A DNA stretch of 64,000 nt from Perilla frutescens (GCA_026008535.1 BRKX01000004.1:11433501-11497500), one strand, 5' to 3'. Positions 10,926 through 23,765 are shown, counted from the first letter of the stretch. Notes: a model not told the origin generated them from the sequence alone. Made by a program: numbers and translations.

Positions 10926-13900
10926 TCCTTCCCTCCTTAAAAAAAATTTCGTCCCCGAAATTGAATATACCTGCTATGATGAGGGTTGGATACTTTGCCA
11001 AGATCTGATCTTCAAGTTCCCATGTAGCTTCCTCTTGTCCGTGTCTGCTCCATTGAACTTTCACAAGCCTTAGCTCTTTATTTCGCAGCTTTTGGACATT
11101 TCTGTCGAGAATAGCTATAGGAAACTCGTCATACGTCAGATCTAGATTTACTTATATTTCTTCCTGATTTACGACGTGACTTGGATCGAAAATATATTTT
11201 CGGAGCATTGAAACGTGGAACACGTCATAAATTCCTCCTAACTTTGGCGGTAACGCCAACTTGTAGGCAACTTCACCGATTCGTTCGAGAATTTCGTACG
11301 GTCCAATATATCTAGGCCGCAACTTTCCTTTCTTTCCGAATCGCACAATGCCTCTTGTAGGGGATATTATCAGGAACACTTTATCCCCCACTTGAAATTG
11401 TAAATCCTTCATTCTTTTAATAGCATACATTTTCTGTCGATCTTGGGCCTTTTTCATTCTTTGTCTTACTTTTTCAATAACCTCAACAGTTTTCTGTATA
11501 ATTTCCGGGCCTAAAATTTTTCTTTCACCAACTTCATCCCAGTAAAGTGGTGATCTGCACCTTCGACCATATAGAGCCTCATAAGGTGCCATTCCAATGG
11601 TTGCTTGGAAACTGTTGTTGTAAGCAAATTCAACTAAAGGCAAATATTCCTCCCAGCTTCCTCCTTGATCTATGACTACAGCCCTCAGCATATCTTCTAG
11701 GGTCTGAATTGTTCTTTCAGACTGTCCGTCAGTTTGTGGGTGAAAAGTTGTGCTGAAATTTAATTTTGTGCCCATTGCATTTTGTAAACTTTACCAAAAT
11801 TTAGACGTGAACCGCGTATCGCGATCTGATGTCACTGACACAGGTGCACCATGAAGTCTTACAATTTCTCTTACATAAATTTGTGTCAATTTATCCAATC
11901 CTAGAGTCATCTTGACCGGTAAGAAGTGTGCTGACTTGGTTAAACGGTCAACGATAACCCATATGGCATGATTTCCATGTAACGACTTTGGTAGACCAAC
12001 GACAAAGTCCATTGTGATATGCTCCCACTTCCATTCAGGAATTTCTAGGGGTTTGAGCAATCCAGATGGCCTTTGATGTTCTGCCTTGACTTGTTGACAA
12101 GTCATGCATCTTTCAACATACGCTGCGATGTCTCTCTTCATATTTCGCCACCAGAACGTCATCCTCAAATCTCTATACATTTTAGTACTCCCAGGATGAG
12201 CAGTGTAAAGCGTGCAATGAGCTTCATCTAAAATTTCTCTTATCAATTCTTCATTTCGTGGCACACAAATTCTATTCCCATACCTCAATGCATTATCGTC
12301 TGCAACCACGAATTCACTAGGGGCTCCTTGACCTACTCTTCTTTTTATCTTCTCAAGATAGTCATCTTTTTGTTGAGCTTCAACGATTCGGCCTCGCAAG
12401 TTAGGCTTTATTATCATCGTTGTTATATGCGCATTTATGTTATTTGGTGGAGTTACAATTTCAATGCTAAGTTTGGCAAAGTCTCTGGTGATTTGTTCTT
12501 GTTGAGTGATCAGACAACTCAATTCTACTCGATTCTTCCTGCTTAGAGCATCAGCAACAACGTTTGCCTTTCCTGGATGGTATTGGATGGAACAGTCATA
12601 ATCTTTGACTAGTTCTAACCATCTTCTTTGCCTCATGTTGAGCTCTTTCTGCTCAAATAGATATTTTAAGCTTTTGTGATCTGAATAAATCACACTTTTT
12701 CCACCATATAAATAGTGTCTCCAAATTTTTAATGCATGCACTACGGCGGCTAATTCCAAATCGTGTGTCGGGTAGTTATTCTCGTGTGGTTTCAACTGAC
12801 GTGACGCATAAGCAATCACCTTTCCATTTTGCATTAGCACACAACCTAAACCCTGTTTTGATGCGTCTGTAAAAACCACGAACCCTTCAAATTCTTCTGG
12901 TATAGCTAATACTGGTGCAGTAACTAACCTTTTTTTCAATTCTTGGAAGCTTCTCTCACAATCATCAGTCCATTTGAATTTATTCTCCTTTTTTAATAGT
13001 TGGGTCATAGGCCTTGCTATCTTGGAGAATCCTTCAATAAATCTTCTATAGTACCCGGCTAGACCCAAGAAACTATGTATCTCATGTACACTTGTCGGGG
13101 TTTTTCATTCACTAACTGCATTTACCTTGGCAGGATCCACTTTAATGCCCTGATCTGAGACAATATGTCCCAAAAATACCACTTCTTTTAACCAAAATTC
13201 ACATTTGCTGAATTTGGCATAAAGTCTTTCCCTTCGTAGTGTGTCCAGCACAATTTTCAAATGCTCAACATGTTGATTTTCATTTTTAGAATATATCAGT
13301 ATATCATCGATGAAGACGATTACAAATCTATCCAGATATGAGTGGAAAACTCGATTCATCAAACCCATAAAAACTGCAGGTGCGTTGCTAAGACCAAAAG
13401 GCATCACTATAAACTCATAGTGACCATAACGTGTATGAAACGCAGTCTTGGGTATATCTTTCTTCCGAATCCTAAGTTGATGATACCCAGACCTCAAATC
13501 AATTTTGGAGAATACACCCGCTCCTTTCAATTGGTCGAATAAGTCATCAATTCTAGGAAGTGGATATTTGTTCTTGATAGTTAACTTATTCAACTCTCTG
13601 TAGTCTATGCACATCTGGAGTGTTCCATCTTTCTTCTTAACAAACAACACAGGTGCTCCCCACGGTGAGACGCTGGGTTGAATATAACCCTTATCTAAGA
13701 GTTCTTGTAGTTGAACCTTTAATTCCTCTAACTCCTTTGCTGCCATGCGATACGACGCTCTTGATACTGGAGCAGCTACCGGTAGCAAGTCTATTGTAAA
13801 CTCAACCTGTCTGTCTGGAGGCAGACCTAACAAGTCCTCTGGAAACACGTCTTTATAGTCCTGCACCATAGGTACATCATCAATTGTCACTTTCTCTGAT

Positions 13901-15282
13901 TTATTCATTATCAAACTTACTAAGAACGATTCACATCCTTCTCTTCTAAGCATCTTCATTGCTTTCATTGCAGAAATAACTCTTACTCTAGTTCCCAACT
14001 TTGATCCATGAAAAGTGAATTTCGGCTCTTCCGGTCTTTGGAAGGTTAGCTCCTTTTCAAGACACTTAATTGTGGCATGGTTAGCTTCTAGCCAATCCAT
14101 TCCAAGGATAATATCAAAGTCTTTTAAGTCTAAAACATATAGATCTGCACTTAGTGATCTATACCCAAGGTTCAAATCTATGTTTTTGCATATTTGATCA
14201 GCAATTAAGATCCTCCCCGAAGGTATACTTACTTCTAAGGCCTCACTAAGTTTTTCCTTCATTAATTTTAACTTAGAGCATAGTGTGGCAGATATAAATG
14301 AATGTGAAGCTCCAGTGTCGAATAATGCAAGTACAGACACATTTGATATACTAATCATACCTGCCATATTTCCAGGCTCACGTGCAGCATCTTGTCGATT
14401 GAGAGCAAAAGCTCGAGCATTTCTTGCCGGAGGTTGACCTGGCCTAGCCACTTCTTTCCCCTTATTCATTGGGCAATTATATGCCATATGTCCTGGTTGC
14501 CAGCACCTATAGCACACATTCCTTCCCTTCATACATTCACCATTATGTTTCTTTCCACAAGTTCGACATAATGGTTTTTCTTGTTGTGTTTTGGAATTTG
14601 ATCCTCCTCCCATCCTAGCCTTTTTGTCGAAACTGCGACCCTTATTCTTGTTATCATTCCATTTTCTTTTCCCATTCGGCTCATCAACCTTGTTCTCATT
14701 CTTGCGAAGTGAGGATTCCACATCTTGAGCTCGTTCGAGAGTTTCAGCATATGTGGCCATGCCGCGCCCCGCTATGATACTGCTAATCTCAGTTCGTAAA
14801 CCTCTTTTAAATCTATGGGCTTTTTTCTCATCAGTGTCTGTCAAGTGTGGAGCATACCTAGACAGCTGATTGAACTTCCGTTCATAATCATTCACTGTCA
14901 TATTTCCCTGTGTTAACTGTAAGAACTCGGTTTCCTTCTGATCCCGATAACACATGGGAACAAACTTCCGCATAACAGCCTGCTTGAACTCCTCCCAAGT
15001 CATACTCGCAAATTGTTCAGGCGTCATCGACCTCCTATGCGTTTCCCACCAATGATCAGCATCACCAGTGAGCTGGAAGATTGTACATGCAATGCGCTGA
15101 GAGTCGGTACATACCATGTATGCAAATGTACGTTCCATTATTCGTAACCATTCTTCAGCCTCAGTCGGTTCACCTTGACCATTAAAGGTCGGTGGTTGGT
15201 ATGTTTGAAATTGAGCGATAACACGTGCCGTATCTTCTTGTGGAGGATTTTGAGCCTGATTATTTTGACGTCTTGGTGGCAT
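10921..15282 (-). pseudogene. Gypsy gag-pol polyprotein, three in-frame stops
   Basis: One continuous minus-strand frame starts at MPPRRQNNQ (ATG at 15282) and ends with a TAA supplied by the first bases of the LTR. Domains in order: retrotransposon gag; zinc knuckle CYRCWQPGHMAYNC; aspartic protease LFDTGASHSFIS; reverse transcriptase with the FIDDILIYS active site; RNase H starting FTDASKQGLG; integrase zinc-binding and core (HITMDFVVGLP, VIVDRLTKSAHF); then a GPYEILERIG-type C-terminal domain and a chromodomain-like tail. The frame is broken only by point stops: TGA near 13105 between RT and RNase H, TAA near 11788 inside the integrase core, and TAA near 11150 before the tail. I saw no frameshift. 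A functional copy would make one polyprotein of about 1,450 residues. The upstream in-frame ATG at 15300 is possible, but MPPRR is the usual family start. Confidence 0.93.
10926..10940 (-). other. Gypsy polypurine tract
   Basis: On the minus strand the sequence TTAAGGAGGGAAGGA lies directly against the LTR start TGTAACACC. This is the expected primer site for plus-strand DNA synthesis. It also encodes the last few codons of the pol frame. Confidence 0.85.
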
Positions 15283-15810
15283 CCTATACACGTATTTCAT
15301 ACATCAGATTCTTTGATTATCAAAACTCTTACAAGATTCTAAGGCAATGATAGAGCGCACTTAGATTCGTAGATCATAAATTCCAGTGAGCTAAAGAAGC
15401 TCTAAAGTCAAACTAGGTACTTATGTTCAGTGCATCTATGTTCAAATCCCAGCTAAGTTCTGATCTAAAACTAGCTCAGATGATGTTTATGCATCAAATG
15501 GATTTGACATGAAAACACTGATAACCATGCTTTGTAAAACATAACTTTCACAATGCTTTATAAATCATACTTTTCACCACGCTTTAAATCACATGTACAC
15601 TGAGATCACTTGTATTTGTATATCATGCATACAATTACATACATATACTTTTCATAAGAGCACTAAAGAAATTCAAAACATGAACTTTAGTACCTTCCCG
15701 GAGTAAGCTCGGTTAAGACGATAGCTGCTGGGTTATGGGTAACCATTTCAATAACACAATACTCAAAACATTTCAATTTTGAAAACATCACAGGTCTATA
15801 ATCACGTAGA
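15283..15810 (-). other. Gypsy untranslated leader
   Basis: About 530 bases lie between the primer-binding site and the gag start. They have no coding potential but contain several aaatcac/acttttca-type direct repeats (15520-15600). The leader would carry the packaging signal in an active element. Confidence 0.6.
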
Positions 15811-15825
15811 CCTGCTCTGATACCA
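15811..15825 (-). other. Gypsy primer-binding site
   Basis: On the minus strand this reads TGGTATCAGAGCAGG. It is complementary to the 3' end of the plant initiator methionine tRNA and lies 2 bp inside the 5' LTR. This fixes the element's orientation as minus. Confidence 0.92.
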
Positions 15826-15827
15826 CC

Positions 15828-16999
15828 TGTAACGCCCCAGTCCCACTAGGACCAAAACGTCACCAAAAACATACGTACATGCTTACGTAATAAATACTTT
15901 TATAAAAAAAATTAGATTTAACTTTATTAATAATTTGTAAATGGACAGCACCTCGGCTTAAAATGTTCAAACCCGCACTCAGGCGTTCTTAAAGTCAACT
16001 TCCAACAAAGCTTTTCAAAATCACTGACTCACATATAACCAAATTAATATCCAAGAAAGATAAATTTAAAAATTCGGGCATAATTAAAAAGGTTGAATTG
16101 ATCCGAATTTTAATCGAAAAGGAAAGCGTCGGTAATAAATCACCAATTTTTCTCCCTTTCTCTTATTCCTCTTTCTTTTCTCTCTTTTTTTTTGTTCTTT
16201 TCCCGTTTTTTTTTTCTGATGCTTCTACTCTCCCAAGTAACTCAAAAGTACTACACACACATATATACATATTGCTAAAGCTATACACGTGTACTTTCAA
16301 ATATGAACTCATTTTAACTAAAAGCTTTCCAAGTGGCAGGGGTTTAGTTATGACTCATCATTTCAAAAATGATTGTTTAATCTATGGCCAATTGTCTCTA
16401 CAATTTGATGTTTTTTTTTCTTTTGATTAATTAAAGACGAAAACTTTATATTATATATATGCAATACATTTATCTTTATTAATACACTAATCCCTACAAT
16501 TGTATGCCAAATGGTTAAAATGGATTGGTGGTGGTTTATACTTATCTTATTAAATTCTATTTTTTTTTCCAAATGGATTTTAATAAATTGATATAAACTT
16601 AATTCTCTTCTCCAATAGATAGGCCCAATAGATATATCCTATATGTATTTTAATTATGAAATAATTGGAATTGGCATAAATAGAGGGGCCAAGAAGTGGG
16701 TAATTAATTGGGCTTGGTAGAATAAATTTGGCTCAAATTGTCACATGAACTAAATTTCATTGAAAACTAAAATGAAGTCCGCTTTAGATGATCTTGATAT
16801 CAAAACGATCCCAATAATCTCTATTTTTTATAATATGTATTCTAATATTAAGTAGAAAACTCAACTAAGGTCGAGACTTCTTAATCTTTTTGCGTCTCTA
16901 AGCCCATAATTAACTAGCCAAAATAATTTGGATTCTAATTTCATGAAATTTCTAGCTATAAAATAAATTTTAAATACTATATTTTTCTAGGGTGTTACA
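15828..16999 (-). repeat. Gypsy 5' LTR (upstream in element orientation)
   Basis: It starts TGTAACGCCCCAG and ends GGTGTTACA at 16999, followed by the ATATT target duplication. In an active element the minus-strand promoter would lie here. I could not single out a TATA box with confidence in such AT-rich sequence. Confidence 0.95.
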
Positions 17000-17004
17000 A
17001 TATT

Positions 17005-17502
17005 ACTTTGAACAAATATCTATATACATATATATATATATATATATATTCATATATCGATATATATATACTTTTTAGGGAATCTGATTTCATTGCTCTT
17101 AGGTGTTTATATCTGTTCTTATTGAAGTTGCAGATTCACAGCAAGTCTCTGCTTCGTTGCTGCATCGCCAGTCACTGGAGAAGATAACCGGCGTCGCTGC
17201 TGAAGGTGGAGGAAATCTGCCCGTCATCGAAGCAGGCGAATTGCTCTGGTTTCTGTGGTGCAGTCACTGTGATCGGGAAGAGAAGCTCGACGAGCTGCAG
17301 CCTATCAAAGTTTCCCAACGTTGCTGCTGCCGTGAACTTTGAACTTCAGAGGTGCTGTTATCACAGCTAGTGCAGACAAATTGAAGGAGAAGCATCTCAA
17401 AGTTGCTGCCACTACATTTGTCGAAGTGTAGGCGTTAGTGTGGCTGACACGATGAGTCGGGAATCAAGATGGTTAACCATGACAAAACGCGGATACCCCA
17501 CA
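17005..17502 (+). repeat. Copia 5' LTR, right piece
   Basis: This resumes the host LTR (actttgaacaaatatctata) and matches about 24246-24738 of the 3' LTR, including the GC-richer stretch gaagataaccggcgtcgct and the end gcggataccccaca. Scattered substitutions against the 3' LTR are clearly more frequent than between the gypsy LTRs. The host element is therefore older. Confidence 0.93.
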
Positions 17503-17510
17503 GTGGTATT

Positions 17511-18244
17511 CATGGCCGACACTGAGGGTGGGCAAGGTGGGCCACCGCTCAGGGCCCCCATTTTTATGGGGCCCATATTTTTTAAATATATATATATATA
17601 TATATAATTAGGTAATTTAAAAAAAAATAAAGTTAAAATGGTTGTCTTTTTTAGATTTTACTCTGCCGATTTTGAAATCTCATAAGGCTTCTTCAGTGAT
17701 TAGATCCATCACTTATTTTTTTCTATGTAAATTTAATGTGATAAAATATTTATTGAGATTTTGTGTTGATTTAATCTCAATTTTGTAATTGAATTATTAA
17801 TCAACTATCTGTACTCTATACAAAGATCCTGTACAAGAAATGCACCTTTAAACACTCAATTTTGAAATTTCATTAAAACTGTATAAAGGAAAAAAACCGA
17901 TTCTTATATTTGGGGGTTTTATTCCTCAATTTTGAGTTCACCAAAATCTCAACTCTAGGGCTTTTAACATAAAATATTGCAATAAAAAAATTGAATTGAT
18001 TCCATTTTAAATTATTTTCCTTAGTATTATCAATATATTTTTTCACGATTATTTGATTAATGAAAGTATTGTTTTTACTTACAGAATTCACGAATGAGAT
18101 TTTGTAAATGTTGATTTTATTTTTTCAAGATTTAAGGTGATTGGAATAAAATGAAAAAAAAACTTAAGATGCTCGTGAAAAAAAAAATTCAGGACCCTTT
18201 TTTATATTTCGCCCTAGGCCTCCCAATTGTCAGGGCCGGCCCTG
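17511..18244. mobile_element. Small non-autonomous hAT-type element inside the Copia primer-binding site
   Basis: The ends are imperfect inverted repeats: CATGGCCGACACTGA on the left, and CAGGGCCGGCCCTGA as the reverse complement of the right end. The latter is a classic hAT terminus. Flanking octamers are GTGGTATT (17503-17510) and GAGGTATC (18245-18252), matching at 6 of 8 positions and both readable as decayed copies of the primer-binding site. The interior is AT-rich and non-coding. Subterminal GC-rich motifs (ggtgggccaccgctcagggc, gccctaggcctccca) are typical of hAT MITEs. Confidence 0.78.
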
Positions 18245-18260
18245 GAGGTATCAGAGCCAT
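18245..18260 (+). other. Copia primer-binding site, displaced half
   Basis: GGTATCAGAGCCATGA is the initiator-Met tRNA complementary site expected right after the LTR end at 17502. It now begins 742 bp away because of the hAT-type insertion. The left octamer GTGGTATT is the other copy of its first bases. Confidence 0.8.
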
Positions 18261-19158
18261 GAGGACCTTACCGGGGCAGCCTCCGACTCGCACGAGCCCA
18301 CCCCGCCACCATTGGTTGCGCCGTTTCACTCTCGACGAGCAAGGAATATGGTAGGTCAGATTTCTTCCCTTTTCGGGAGGATCTGCTCTGGTAAAGTGGT
18401 GAAACTCTAGCTCCCTAGATCTTAGGCTTGGGTTATTTACTATTTGCGCTGAATATTGGTGAATTGTGGTGATTTGGGAGAATATTGGTGATCTGTGTTG
18501 GTTTTTTGGAGAATCTGTGATTTTTTGTTGAGTTCTGGGATATTCTGCTTTAAAAATATATAGTTGTTGTATCTCTGCTCTTTATTCGGTATCTTGCGAT
18601 CCTATTAATTGCTTCTGCGTTCTTATTTTCTGTGATATCTCTGAGTGTCTCACCTTTCTGCGAACCCTAGCATTCTACGCTTGAGAGCTCTGTGCTCTAG
18701 CTGCCTTGCTTACGGTCCAGTTCTTCTGGATTCCCCTATGGGTCTCCTCGTGCGAGTAGCCTGGATAGCAAGTGTAGTGAGGGGTTCGCCGGAAGTTTTT
18801 GAGTTGTTGGTTGGATCTGCCTTTATTCTCTTGTATTTTTTCATGCTCTGTGAGTATTTTGGCTGTGTTTGGTGGTGAAAATCTGTTGAAACTCCAAGTT
18901 TTGTGAGTTTCTGAGAAACTGACTCTGGTAATTGAGTCAGTTGCTGTTGAAACAAGTTTTGGGGTTGTTCTGAGTGAATCCTTGCTCCACAGATAAATCT
19001 GTGCTGAGAACTGGGCTAGCCTCAGCACTTTATCCCCCGAGTGTACTTGTTTCTGTGCTTTGGAGGTGTTCCCTCCCTGTTCTGTGGGCTTTCTATTGTG
19101 TTCTCTGATTTTCTGGTGATTATTTGCCTTCCTGCTGCTTCTGTGATTGCATATAATC
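18261..19158 (+). other. Copia untranslated leader
   Basis: About 900 bases of TG/CT-rich sequence (ttctgtgatatctctgagtg and similar) lie between the primer-binding site and the gag ATG. This is consistent with a retroelement leader. The long minus-strand ORFs across 18675-19160 are shadows of this biased composition. Confidence 0.65.
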
Positions 19159-22100
19159 ATGAATAATCTTCATATAGCACCCTTTAATGGTAGAGATGAT
19201 TTTCAAGATTGGAAAACTAAAATTGAATGCATTTTGGTTAAAAAAAGATTAATAAGGCCATTTCTACTAAAATTGATGCTTCTGTGGAAGATGAGAAACT
19301 GCATGAAATGAATGATAGTGCTAGGGCCACTATTTTGTTGAATCTGTGCAGTACTGTGGTTAGAAAAGTGTCTCATCATAAATGTGCCAAAGATCTGTGG
19401 GATAATCTGATATCTTTATATACTGCTGCTTCTGAAGAATCTGTATGGTCTTTGCAAAATCAATTTATGTCTTTTCAAATGGATGCTTCTAAGGATATTG
19501 ATGCCAATATGGATGAGTTGTATAAAATTGTTGCAAGATCTGAAACTTGCTGGTGATGATTCCCTTGAAAAATATGCTCCTCAAGTGTTGCTTGGATCTA
19601 TTTCTGAATCTTTTGCTGAAGTTAAATCTGCTCTTAAATATGGTGGTTCTAAGGTGAATTGTGATATGATTGTCACTAGTCTAAAAGCAAAAGAAAGTGA
19701 AATGAGGAAAATGAAATCCCAGCCTTTGCATAATGAAATCATGTATGTGAACAGAAACAATAATAGAAATCCTCCTCATGGCTTTAATAAACCTCTGAAT
19801 CCTGAGAATCCAAGTGTGTTTGCTGCTGAAAGACATAGGAGGGATATGCAATTAGGGCAAAACCAATATCAGAATCAGAATTATGCTCAAAATCATAATC
19901 ATGCTCATAATCATGTTCAGAATCATATTTTTGACCAGAAGCCTAGGAAAACATGCTGGAATTGTGGTAAACCTGGTCACTTCTCTAATAGATGCAAACA
20001 GCCTAAAAGAAACAAAAGTTATGAGCCCAAACAGCATGCAAACAATGTGTATGATGATGATGGTATTTACATGGTTCATGATGCTTATGATTTTCAATTC
20101 ATAAATTATACTAATGCTGTCTCCAAGAATGTGCACAATAATAAGTGGCTTATTGATTCTGGCTGTACTTTCTATGTCACACCTTTCAAACACATGTTTC
20201 ACAATTTGCATAATATGAATTCTGGACATGTTGCATTAGCTGATGGACAAAATTGTGAAATACTTGGAAGGGGTGATATATGTTTAAAGTTTGAAAATGG
20301 AAGTATGCTTACTCTAAGTGATGTCAGATATGTGCCTCAATTGAAATTCAGTCTGCTATCCGTCTCTAAGATTGCTGATAAAATGCTTGATGGATCTGTG
20401 AATTACCTAAGATTTAAATTTGAAAAAGATTCCATGTTGTATTTCAATGCTCCTAGAAAAGGTGACTTATATGCTGTGCAAGCAGAGTCTGTACCATTGC
20501 CTATTGCTAATGTTGTGCAAGAAGATAAAACTGCTCTGTGGCATACTAGACTAGGGCATATGAGTAATAAAGGGCTTGAAATCCTGCATAAATCTGGTGC
20601 TACTGGTAATGATAAAATAACAAGCATGTCTTTCTGTGAGCCTTGTGTTATGGGTAAACATCATAAAATGTCTCTTCCTGTTTCTGTGCCTTATCCTAGG
20701 AAGCATGTTAGTTCTGAGATTTTGGAATATCTGCATGCTGATGTCTGGGGTCCTGCTAAGGAGCCCACCCATGGTGGAAATAGTTTTTTCTTGTCTATTA
20801 TTAATGATTTTTCGAGAAAAATATGGGTGTTTTTAATGAAAAACAAATCTGATGTGTTTATGAATTTTTCTAAGTGGGCTGCTGAAATTCAAAATCAAAC
20901 AAAAAGGAAAATTAAATGCATCAGAACTGATAATGGGCTTGAATTCTGTAATCATGCAATGGATAATTGGTGTTCTGATCAAGGAATTAAAAGACATAAA
21001 GCTGTGCCTTACACTCCGCAGCAAAATGGAGTGGCAGAGAGAATGAACAGAACTCTCCTTGAGAGAGTTAGGAGCTTAGTTGTTGCTTCTGGTCTGTCTA
21101 AACATTTTTTGGAATGAAGCTCTCATGACTGTGACTTATTTGATTAATAGATCTCCATCTGTGCCCCTGTTTGGTAGAATGCCTGAATCTGTCTTCTTAA
21201 ATAAGCCTATTTATTTGTCTAATTTGAGAGTCTTTGGGTGTGCTGCATATGTTCATAAAAAACTGAGCAAACTTGATCCTAGAGCTATGAAGTGTGTGTT
21301 TCTAGGATATCCTGAAGGTGTGAAAGGCTATAGATTATGGGATAGAAGTGTGCCTGGATTTAAAACATGTGTTAGCCGTGATGTAATATTCAATAAGCAT
21401 GATTTTCCTTGTTTACCTGAATCCTCACCTTATGTTGCTCCAAGTAAGGTGGAGAATTTGAAACACTTGGATAAGAACTTGTTTGATTTTATGTCTACTC
21501 CTCTTGTTGCTCTAAGTGAGGTGGAGGATAATGTGGAGAATGTGACTCCTATGCCATCTGAATTTGAAAATGTGTCTCATGATTTATTTGTCACTGAGCA
21601 TGAGTCTGATAATCATAATGAGGATGATTCTGTGTCTGAGCATGAGGCTAATGATGAGCCAATTAATAATATGCATGTGTCTGATTCTGAATCTAGTTCT
21701 AGCACTAAGAATGAACCTGAGACCATTCCTGAACCTGAGAATTTGAACAATTATCAACTTGCTAGAGATAGGGTAAGGAGGAATGTGAGATTACCTGCTA
21801 AATATGATGATTATAATATGTCCTTATATGCTTTTAATGTATTTAGCAATGTTGACCAATTTGAGCCTAGAACTTATAATGAAGCTGTCAAATCTGATGA
21901 ATATGATAAATGACTTACTGTAATGAATTGTGCGATGAAATCTTTGCATGACAACAATACTTGGATACTTGTTGAAAAGCCTGATGATTGTTCTGTTGTT
22001 GAATGCAAATGATTATTTAAAATCAAGCATGAAATTGATAATGTGAGATATAAAGCGAGATTGGTAGCAAAAGGTTTTACATAAAAGGAAGGAATCGATT

Positions 22101-23416
22101 ATAATGAGATATTTGCTCCTGTTGTTAAGTTTACTACTGTGCGAATAATGCTTGCTTTTGTTGCTCACTATAATTGGGAACTTAAGCAAATGGACGTTAC
22201 TACTACTTTCTTGTATGGTGAACTTGAAAACAACATTTACATGAAACAGCCCGAGGGCTTTGTTGATAAAAACAATCCTAAGCATGTTTGTCTGCTAAAG
22301 AAGTCTCTATATGGTTTAAAACAATCCCCTAGGCGGTGGAATATTAAGTTTGATCAATGCATGAAAAGCATGAACTTCACTCGTAGCAAATTTGATCATT
22401 GCTTATATTTTATGGAAACTGATACTCCCATGTTTTTGCTATTATATGTGGATGATATGTTGCTCATTAGTCTGTGCATTAAAACTGTGAAATATGTGCA
22501 AAAATGCCTTTGTGATAGTTTTGATATGAAAAACCCAGGTGATGCTAGGAAAATTCTTGGCATGAACATTGATAGAAATAGAGAGAAATCCACTCTTATG
22601 TTGCATCAATATGCTTATGTGGAACAAGTTCTCAAGAAATTTAATATGGAAGATTGTAAGCCGGTTAACGTGCCCCTTGCTTCTCATTTTGTGTTAAGTA
22701 AGGATCAGTCCCCAAAGACTGACTCTGAAATGTTTGAAATGCAAAATGTGCCTTATGCCAATGCTATTGGTTCTGTGATGTACTTGATGATTAACACGAG
22801 GCCTGATATTGCATATGCCGTTTCTTGTTTGAGTAGATATATGGCCAATCCTAGATTACCTCACTGGGAAGCACTTAAGTGGCTTCTTCGGTATTTAAAA
22901 GCCACTATGAAGAGTGGTCTGACTTTTGGCAAGTCAGCAAATGGTGTGAAATGTGTGGGTTACGTGGATTTAAACTATGCGAATGATAGAGATAATAGAA
23001 AATCCACAACATCTTATGTGTTTACTTTATGTGATTCTTGCATTAGTTGGAAGTCTCAACTTCAATCCATCGTTGCTTTATCTACCACTGAATCTGAATA
23101 CATTGCTGCAACTGAAGCTATGAAATAGGCTATATGGTTAAATGGTGTGTTGTCTGAAATTAAATTTATTAATGATAAGCCTATGGTCTATTCTGATAGT
23201 CAATCTGCTATTCAACTGTGCAAAAATCCTATGTTTCATGATCGTACTAAGCATATTGATGTGAGATTTCATTTTATTCGGGATGTTATTGAAAAAGTGG
23301 AAGTTTTGCTTGATACGATCCCCTCTGAATTTAACCCTGCAGATATGGGCACTAAGTGCTTTCCAGTTGCAAAGCTGACATCCTGCAAAAGATCACTGAA
23401 CTTTGATCTTGGTTAA
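19159..23416 (+). pseudogene. Copia gag-pol polyprotein, frameshifted and interrupted
   Basis: Translation starts MNNLHIAPFNGRDDFQDW at 19159. Domains in order: UBN2-type gag; zinc knuckle CWNCGKPGHFSNRC (about 19954-19995); protease WLIDSGCTFYVTP; GAG-pre-integrase LWHTRLGHMSNKG; integrase core with IRTDNGLEF and TPQQNGVAERMNRT; reverse transcriptase with VDDMLL; RNase H with STTESEYIAATEA and FNPADMGTK, ending at 23416. Frameshifts lie at about 19245-19260, 19520-19550 and 21095-21115. In-frame stops lie at about 21911 (TGA), 22010 (TGA), 22081 (TAA) and 23126 (TAG). Most stops are explicable as TGG to TGA or CAA to TAA changes. The region between integrase and RT (21430-21760) is acidic and low-complexity, as usual for Copia polyproteins. 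It cannot make a functional protein. Confidence 0.93.
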
Positions 23417-23754
23417 ATTCTTTTATGCGAGCTTTATGTGATGGTATTCTAGTCTTGGGGCTGGATACCTTATTTGTTTTATGTGGTTTTTTTCTTATTT
23501 TTATGTGTTGGTTAACCTTTCTCGTTGGTACCGTGCTAGGTTGCATCTCTGTCAAGGATAGTCATCAAGTGACTTGAAATGATTTGCAAAAGGGTTGGTC
23601 TCTAGTGTTGAGACTGAGTTCAAATACGCATAGTATTGTTCTCTCACTCTCTTGTCTTGTCTTCGTGATAGACGGGAGTAAAAATAGGCGATGATGACAT
23701 CCAGTTTATGGTGTGCTTTGTTTCTTCCGTGGCGACATCAAAGACCAGTGGGCC

Positions 23755-23765
23755 AAAGGTGGATA
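23755..23765 (+). other. Copia polypurine tract
   Basis: AAAGGTGGATA directly precedes the 3' LTR start TGTAGAAATTTGG. This is close to the AAGGTGGAGAT form common in Copia elements. Confidence 0.75.

Larger units (their letters stand above)
9752..16999 (-). mobile_element. Ty3/gypsy LTR retrotransposon nested in the Copia 5' LTR
   Basis: Two direct repeats of about 1.17 kb (9752-10925 and 15828-16999) begin TGTAACGCCCC and end GGTGTTACA. They bracket a minus-strand gag-pol gene. The target duplication is ATATT at 9747-9751 and 17000-17004. The uninterrupted 3' copy of the host LTR has a single ATATT at this point (near 24241), which confirms the empty site. The LTRs differ by only about five substitutions and a few homopolymer lengths by eye, so this insertion is recent relative to its host element. 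Domain order and the chromodomain-like C-terminal end suggest a chromovirus, possibly Tekay-like. Confidence 0.96.

Noticed and set aside
18675..19160. 161-codon minus-strand ORF
   Set aside because: It lies antisense in the untranslated leader of the Copia element and reflects the leader's TG/CT bias.
19852..20229. 125-codon minus-strand ORF
   Set aside because: Shadow of the Copia gag/protease frame; repetitive Met/Ile-rich composition.
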